From: Sequoia sempervirens
Lineage: Eukaryota; Streptophyta; Pinopsida; Cupressales; Cupressaceae
Direction: 5' to 3'
NCBI GenBank assembly: GCA_007258455.2
Contig: VDFB02252616.1
Coordinates: forward strand, 120,812,552-120,876,551
DNA: 64,000 bases
The position numbers were made by a program, and so were the translations under genes. The notes under the pieces are model-generated. The model made no database searches. It was not told where the DNA came from and saw only the letters and a program-made list of their open reading frames with translations. This document shows positions 57,891 to 64,000 of the stretch, one piece after another (position 1 is the first letter of the stretch; every line of letters starts with the position of its first letter).

Positions 57891-58686
57891 AGGTATGTGC
57901 AGGATCATGATGGGCCAAAAAGTGGTAATATTATGAGTATTTGTAGGGTATGTGGCTGACAACCTTTTTTTAACCAAAAATTGATGAAACAAAAAGCGTT
58001 TTTAGAGGAGATTCTCAACTTTCCACCAATATAAATTATGCTTTAATTTGAATTTAATAAATAATTATTATTCATTTTCTATTAGAATTACAACTAAAGT
58101 CCTGATCGATAGGCTGATTGAAAAACATCTATAGCTTTTAAACGGTATCAAGTTTTTTAATTCAAAACATGCATCACATTCTATGCTTCACATACTATAG
58201 GATTAAAAAGAAAAAATAAATTTCATGAGGTTTTGACCAAGTTAAGGTGGTCGACATACGATTTTTATATTTTTTAAAAGTTGTAATAAAAAATTCATAA
58301 TTAATTATTTACTTGGGAAAAAATTACAAAAAAATATGCATCACATCCAGACATGAGTCCTCTACTTATATATAAAATATTATAAAAAAATATTATCATT
58401 TTATTATGGTTAGTGTGGTCAGACAAACACCTACTTATTTTTTCCCTAAAATTTAAGTACTACTGCATTGAAATTTCAAAATTTCACCAAATACATTTAA
58501 AAAAATAAAAATAAACCTAGTAGTTTAGAAAGTAAATTCGATTTTCTACAAATTCTATTCTTGCATATTTTTGAAATAATATAGATAAGTTATTCAAATT
58601 TTTACGTCAAGTTGCCTAACACTGATTTTTCTGAATTTTTTGCCACTTAAGGGCCTATTTTTTCCATGATGATCCTACACATACCC
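57891..58686 (-). mobile_element. 0.8 kb terminal-inverted-repeat element, copy 4 (inverted)
   Basis: 796 bp, opposite orientation to copies 1-3. The left end AGGTATGTGCAGGATCAT has A for the first G; the right end is ATGATCCTACACATACCC. Flanks are CACA and TACA, a 3-of-4 match to a 4-bp duplication. Internal sequence matches copies 1-3 throughout. Confidence 0.85.
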
Positions 58687-58886
58687 TACAGCATAACCCT
58701 TTGGAAATATTTCTCAAATCCTTACATTGCTTATTTTCTCTTTGGATGGATGGCTTCATGGTTTTTTTCTGATTTATACAACTTTTGTTTTGATAGTAAA
58801 TGACATCAAATTCTTTCTGAAGCTGAAATGATTTATTAATTATGGTTTTATGATGATTTTGAGTTTTATTTATAAGGGGTTAATAT

Positions 58887-59093
58887 GTGGTATTTTTATG
58901 TGTAGGAAGAATATATTGTGATGCAATGTTTAGGTATGGACGGTTCAGGAAAAAATGGGTTGCTATCAGTGTCATAACCAGGTTGGAGAGTACATTGAGC
59001 TGGTGTGAAACACTTCCAGGTGTTTTCCCTAGGAAGCAGAACCTAGGTGTTGTAATTTTTGAATATCTGACAAAGAAATTTCCTACATTCTAA
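58887..59093 (+). CDS. Unrecognised 68-codon frame
   Basis: Open from a GTG, with translation including FRYGRFRKKWVAISVITRL and LPGVFPRKQNLGVV. A splice-acceptor-like TTTTTATGTGTAG precedes GAAGAATAT at about 58904. The composition is more protein-like than that of neighbouring frames, but I recognise no family. It could be an orphan exon or chance. Confidence 0.25.
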   Translation: MVFLCVGRIYCDAMFRYGRFRKKWVAISVITRLESTLSWCETLPGVFPRKQNLGVVIFEYLTKKFPTF

Positions 59094-59365
59094 AGAAAAA
59101 ATCATAAATTTACTGGTCCAATTGGAAATCCAACCTAACATATTTAATATTCGATAGAGAAATTTTGTACATTCTAAAGATAAAATCATAAATATGTTGG
59201 ATCAATTTCAAATATGACAAAGGAAGTTCCAATATTTTAAAGACAAAATCATAAATTTTATTGGTCCAACTAGAGATCCAATTTGAGGTTGTGAAGCTTC
59301 AACAAAGAAAGTTCCTACATTCTAAAGATAAAATCATAAATATGCTTTGTCCAATTTGAGGTCCA
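59070..59365. repeat. Tandem repeat, four degenerate copies
   Basis: Units of about 60-85 bp built around CTACATTCTAAAGATAAAAT, then CATAAAT...GGTCCAATT, beginning near 59080, 59160, 59225 and 59315. Each unit ends with a variant of CCAATTTGA(A/G)(A/G)TCCAA. Confidence 0.75.
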
Positions 59366-59584
59366 ATTGTAAGGATTTTTCTTTTTAATTATACTTTCTG
59401 ACATATGGCTTGATACAAATTGTTACTTTAGAAATATGGTATTTATTTTCTTCTAAATTTTTCAACCCTCACTTCAGGGAAGAGCTCTGAAGATGGTTCC
59501 TTCATATGGAGACTACACTTTTCCACTATAGGTTCCATCTAGGAACACTAGAAGATCAGGTATTGTCATACTCAGGTACAAAAA

Positions 59585-60614
59585 AGTTTGAGGTGAATTG
59601 TACTTAGTATTTTATGTTGATATGTATATGTTCTAGCCTATAGTTAATTTTTGTAGCATTACAGATACGCTAAATAGTTGTTCATATACCATTGTTTCAA
59701 ATTCTAAATTTCTATACCTTATTTTAGGAGAAAATCATAGGGAGAGTCTATACATAAGACACCATTTTTTCAAATTCAAAATTGCTAGCTCTTTCACAAT
59801 TGTTTGCTTCATTTATTTGATCTAAGACAACCTGTTGTATAGAAGATTCTCTCAAAATCACAGTAAAATACTTTATTCTGGGATGATTGTTCAGAATCTT
59901 TCCCATCATAACAATGAACAAAAGCATCAGTCAATAACCTAAACTTTGCAAGAGTTTAATCAAATTCTACTTTTCTACTCTCTTTTCCATTCTAAATTTT
60001 ATTAACAATTTCATCCATGAAGAACTTCCTCAGCCTATAGATCCTTCTATTAGCCATAACTTTACTAGGTGTCGAGGATAGATTCAAGTTTTTACCCAAG
60101 CATCAATTGACAAAATTCGGCCTTACTAGACTTTGATTAGGTAAGGATGAATTTTGTCAATTACTGCTTGGGTAAAAACTTGAAGCTATCCTCAACATAT
60201 AGTAAAGTTATGGATAATATAAAGATCTACAGGCTGAGTCAGTTCTTCATGGATGAAATTGGGAATAAAATTTAGAATGGAAAAGAGAGTAGAAAATTAT
60301 AATTTGATGAAACTCTTGCAAAGTTCAAGTTAAAAACTGATACTTTTGTTCATTTTTATGATGGGAAAGATTCTGAATATTCATCCTAGAATAAAGGATT
60401 TTGCTATGATTTTGAGATAATCTTCTTTATAGTAGGTTGTCTTAGATCAAATAAATGAAGCAAGCAATTGTGAAAGATCCAATATAGCAATTTAGGATTT
60501 GAAACACTGGTATATGAACAACTATTTAGCCTATTTGTTATGCTACAACAATTAACTATAGGCTAGAACATACCCATATCAGCATAAAATAGCAAGTGCA
60601 ATTCATCTCAAACT
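59585..60614. repeat. Foldback element: 1 kb near-palindrome
   Basis: The left arm (59585-60129) and right arm (60137-60614) are inverted copies meeting at a spacer of only a few bases near 60130-60136. Matching blocks occur along the whole length: AGTTTGAGGTGAATT against its complement at the far right, the TTCTAGCCTATAGTTAAT and CTCTTTTCCATTCTAAATT blocks, and TTTTTACCCAAGCA near the centre. The left arm is about 65 bp longer because of an extra segment near 59710-59790. No coding sequence and no clear flanking duplication. Confidence 0.9.
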
Positions 60615-61641
60615 CTGTTGTGGTAATTGATTTGTAAGGAATTTTGCACTCCATAAATATTCTATGTGCACATCAGTATGTTGGTTATTATCTCGATCTC
60701 CTTTGTGATCAAAAGAATATTGAAGTTCATTGCATAACTTATGACCATTTTTCAATGCTATGATCCAATGCTTTTTTACTTCTTGCTCATTGTGTTCTCA
60801 ATTACCATGTGAAAATGATTTAGAGGACAAATATTTTTCACCATTTGACAGTAACTTTCATTGTTTTTGGACTGTTTGTTATGATTTAATCACTATTTGA
60901 CAGTGTTCTTCCTTTCTCAGTCCTATAGGACAAAGGACAATTTCATAGTTTGTAACTCTCTAACAATGATTACCAAGTAAATTTTTATTAGATATTATAG
61001 TTGCAAGTTCCACTTTAGATCACCAAAGCCTTCACAAAAACTTCTGCATAACCACCACAACACTGCACGGTTGTTGTTGGTCCTTCACGGTGATGTGAAT
61101 ATCTCATTAAGACCTCCATGCTACCCTATACCACTCTTCTCTCTTCCCTATTCCATCTTTTTCTAGGTTTCCTAGATTATTGTACAAATCGTAATCATAA
61201 ACTTTGTCCCACTCTTCTCTCTTCCCTATTCCATCACCTATCAGGCTTTTCAACTCCTCATTTCTCTAGTTTAATAGATTTGGAGGAGTCTCACAAGGGA
61301 GATAACTCTGCAAAACAAAACAACTTTCTTATGGATCTTGTAATCTACAAAAATAAGCTTTACAGTCAAAAAAATATAGATCATAATGATCTATGTTTTT
61401 ACCCTATTAGAGAAAAAGATTCGGTCTTTTTATAGTGAGATGCAGGATACACCCAAGAATAGAGCTAAAAATATCATATTTTTAAACCTTCAAATCTTTG
61501 AGATCATTGCAGATTTGATTTGATTTTTGTACAACTTGATGGATCTAAAAAACCTGTTGCTTGAAAATTTTATTTGTTCAAAATAATCTAAGGGTGTTAT
61601 TTTTCCTTGATGATAATGTGTTGACAATCAAAAAACATACA
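60615..61641. other. Stretch without recognisable gene
   Basis: AT-rich. Contains a direct repeat of CCACTCTTCTCTCTTCCCTA at 61130 and 61208 (78 bp period); the 105-codon frame at 61118-61435 is carried partly by it and has no recognisable family. Confidence 0.5.
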
Positions 61642-61896
61642 TGAGAATTGTATTTTGACATATCTAAGTGCAAAACTAGATTTGGTTTGTGGGTTATAAT
61701 AAAACTGCCCACAAAAAAACCTATTCCCTTATCATATCGGTTAAATTTCCTATGTACAAACAACACCACTAAATATGAGGCGTTACTTGCTAGATTGCAT
61801 GCCACTCTAGTTATGGGTGCTAGAGACATTAAGATATTTGGAAATTCACAATTAGTTATCAAGTAAATAAATGGAACATATCAAACAAAACATAAC
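61642..61896 (+). pseudogene. Isolated RNase H-like (RVT_3 type) fragment
   Basis: The translation reads ELYFDIS at the start (first catalytic Asp kept), then KPIPLSYRLNFLCTNN, KYEALLARLHATLVMGA, and ARDIKIFGNSQLVIK, and after a TAA, INGTYQTKHN. This is the same domain type as at 400-800 but from a different family. The catalytic Glu reads Lys and the later Asp reads Asn, so it is dead. No reverse transcriptase or integrase is recognisable on either side; it is an orphan remnant. Confidence 0.85.
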
Positions 61897-62759
61897 TAAG
61901 TTCACTTGCACAAAAAAAAAAATCTACCATAAGATAACTGCTAAAATTATCATTTTTTTAATCATAATATTTCATTGTATATTTGTATTTTGTTAGATTG
62001 TATTGGATAGTTAATGGTTGAGTTTTTTTTTTTTTTAAAATTAGCTTAATATAATTTCCATGTACTTATTTTCATCACTTGTAAATCTAAATTTTCATTA
62101 CTTTTTGTGATCATCAAAAATAGAGATGATTTTAGTCTGTGTGAAATATTTTCACGCATGTTTGAGATCTCTATAAGGTGATGAAAAAATCCCTAGGGTT
62201 TGGTAGGGTTTGAGTATCCTTATTGTTTTGATGGTAATGTTGTCACTAAGTTCTCTACTTGCCCAAATATAGTCACTTGAGAAACTAACATGATGCTATT
62301 GACTATAAATTACTTTGTTCTCCCTACCTTCTCACTACAGGTCTGATTCTTCAACTCTACCAACTGCCCTTCCATATCAGTTTCTTTTCATGCTTTTCCA
62401 TCTAATCTCTTATGAATTTATTCTTATGACTCTGAAAGCTATCACTAGGTCTATCATGATTGTAAGGTCCTTAAGGGTGAATGATTTTCTACTATCAACT
62501 CTTAGATTTTCATACTTTTGATGACAATTCTCTAAGGATGTTTGCTTGCTAACTTAACTCTCTATATATTCTCCATTATGAATTGAAAATTTATGGTTTC
62601 TAGTTAAATATTTATTGATGTAACCATTTCTATGTTTCTTGGGATTGCCATCCCTATAGGATAGTTTCCTTATAGATCTAAATGTAATTTAAAAGGTTCC
62701 CATAAATATTAACAAGTTTCATAAGACTATTGTGTCAAGGTAGTAGATGGTCGTGACAA
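61897..62759. other. Stretch without recognisable gene
   Basis: AT-rich, with a long T run at 62022-62036. The frame at 62315-62521 has no recognisable family. Confidence 0.5.
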
Positions 62760-63085
62760 TTTTCATAATACCGCCATATCACAAGAGCCAAGAAGACATG
62801 GCGCAGTGTATCGGTAACATCCTTCATTACCGCAAAGTCCAAACAATAAATGTGTGGTATGGCGGTAAATCAAATACTTCTCTTGCATCCCTGCAAGAGC
62901 CAAGAAGACATGGTGTGGTGTAGCGATAACATCTCGCATTACCGTGAAGGTCGAGCAATAATGGTGCAGTGTAGCAATAACATCTTGCAATACTGTGAAG
63001 ACCAACCAATAACAATGTGGTGTAGTTGTAACATCCCACATCACCACAAGGATCATGTCAAAATGGTGTGGTATTGTGGTTAAAC
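62760..63085. repeat. Minisatellite, about 51-56 bp period
   Basis: Five to six degenerate units containing GTGTAGCGATAACATCTCGC, then ATTACCG, and AGCAATAAT, with a higher-order repeat of GCAAGAGCCAAGAAGACATG at 62781 and 62893. It is more GC-rich than its surroundings. Open frames in both directions are by-products of the repeat. Confidence 0.85.
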
Positions 63086-64000
63086 TATAAAATGGAATAT
63101 CACATTTCTTTGAGGAATTTTTTTAAAACAATACACTTGCCTTGTGTATATTGCTTCCACATTTTATGTATGTCTAGTAGGGCACTTGTAACTACAACAT
63201 ATGAAAAAAGAATCCTTGCTATTATGCTTTGATGGATGTCCCTTCGTTATTACTGGATATTTGATGTAGTGCACATTATTATAGTGTAAGCCTACTTATC
63301 AGATTATTTCATTTAGCATCACCAATATTCTCCACAAGAACATTGTGCCTATTTAAAATGATGGAAATGGCTCACATCGTTCAGAACAATTTCTCTTGCA
63401 ACAATCTTGGAGATGAATTTAGATGTAGTGTGAGAATCATAACATACTCAAAGGTTCTTAACAACTCTGATAGTTGTACCAAGGGCCATGTTTAACAAAC
63501 CAAATGAAATTGCCAACTTTTCACTATGGTGGTAGATAAATGATTATTTTTTCTTCTATTCCACAACATTAAGTAAAAGTCTTGAATCTGGAAATACCTT
63601 GCTACCTTCATTTTCAAACCCAATTTCTCCAATTTCACATAGATCTCCCATGTTTTTGGATGTGATATGTCTCCTACACAAAAAAAAATGTACCATTTTA
63701 TGCCCTTCAATCCAACTACATGCAAGTATCTTTCTAATTCCTCTATCTTTCATCAATCTCCTTACTATTTGAACCTCACACCTACACACTTTTGCACAAA
63801 TGTTTTATAGAACATAAGTTGCAACATTTTTAAGATCCAACTAAAAAAGAAGTGTTGCTAGAATACTCAACCTATATTCATATATGCTCCACAAGTGCCA
63901 AAGGTTTAATTGACATCTTAGTAATAATGTTTAGGGTGTCCTTAAGATAGCAAGCATGGGCACGAAGGTCAACCATGCACAACTAATGATCAACTATATA
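63086..64000. other. Stretch without recognisable gene
   Basis: AT-rich to the end of the window. Short - strand frames at 63492-63789 show no recognisable family. Confidence 0.5.

Noticed and set aside
58887..59093. Possible ribosomal-protein-like exon
   Set aside because: The basic, protein-like translation did not match any family I can name, and no flanking exon was found.
62763..63083. Overlapping frames of 70-97 codons on both strands
   Set aside because: All are generated by the 51-56 bp minisatellite and none matches a family.
1..64000. Bacterial-type systems: CRISPR arrays, operons, phage or defence islands
   Set aside because: No regular spaced repeats, ribosome-binding sites or compact gene clusters; the whole window has plant retroelement character.

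Overview
This window looks like intergenic heterochromatin from a very large plant genome. I found no intact host gene, rRNA, tRNA or CRISPR array. Nearly all of it that can be recognised is decayed, nested LTR-retrotransposon sequence plus small non-autonomous repeats. The Ty3/gypsy pol uses the domain order RNase H-like, reverse transcriptase, RNase H, integrase. The primer-binding sites, polypurine tracts, long AT-rich LTRs and glutamine-codon stops all fit a seed plant. A gymnosperm (conifer or yew type) is my best guess, from the style of the elements only; no sequence here proves it.

Layout. 1-3.5 kb: a broken Ty3/gypsy pol on the + strand. 3.5-18.3 kb: two homologous copies of a unit made of pol tail, a 2.5-3.2 kb spacer carrying a TATA box and a possible 5'-UTR intron, and one very long unrecognised ORF of about 1,450 codons. 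Unit A is cut at 10.79 kb, where it meets an inverted piece of reverse transcriptase. Unit B runs to its stop codon, a polypurine tract and an LTR-like start. 18.55-27.59 kb: a 9.0 kb retroelement on the - strand with two LTRs (about 3% different by eye), no pol, and one decayed ORF with 15-residue tandem repeats. It interrupts the LTR-like sequence of unit B. 28.2-35.7 kb: 5' part of another - strand gypsy element (gag, a polyglutamine stretch, leader, primer site, 5' LTR). 35.7-38.4 kb: 3' end of a + strand element with polypurine tract and LTR. 38.4-48.8 kb: two direct repeats, probably truncated LTRs of a - strand element with an exact initiator-tRNA-Met primer site. 52.6-55.2 kb: gag-protease remains on the - strand, ending at a CACTA-like terminus. 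55.2-64 kb: AT-rich DNA with tandem repeats, a 1 kb foldback and an isolated RNase H fragment.

Most unusual signals. (1) A family of about 0.8 kb terminal-inverted-repeat elements (four copies, one nested in another) whose flanks indicate a 4-bp target duplication; the nested pair supplies an empty-site control. (2) The twice-present unit of promoter, intron and long ORF downstream of pol. (3) A 1 kb near-palindromic foldback. Many in-frame stops lie where Gln codons are expected, as C-to-T decay of methylated DNA would produce.
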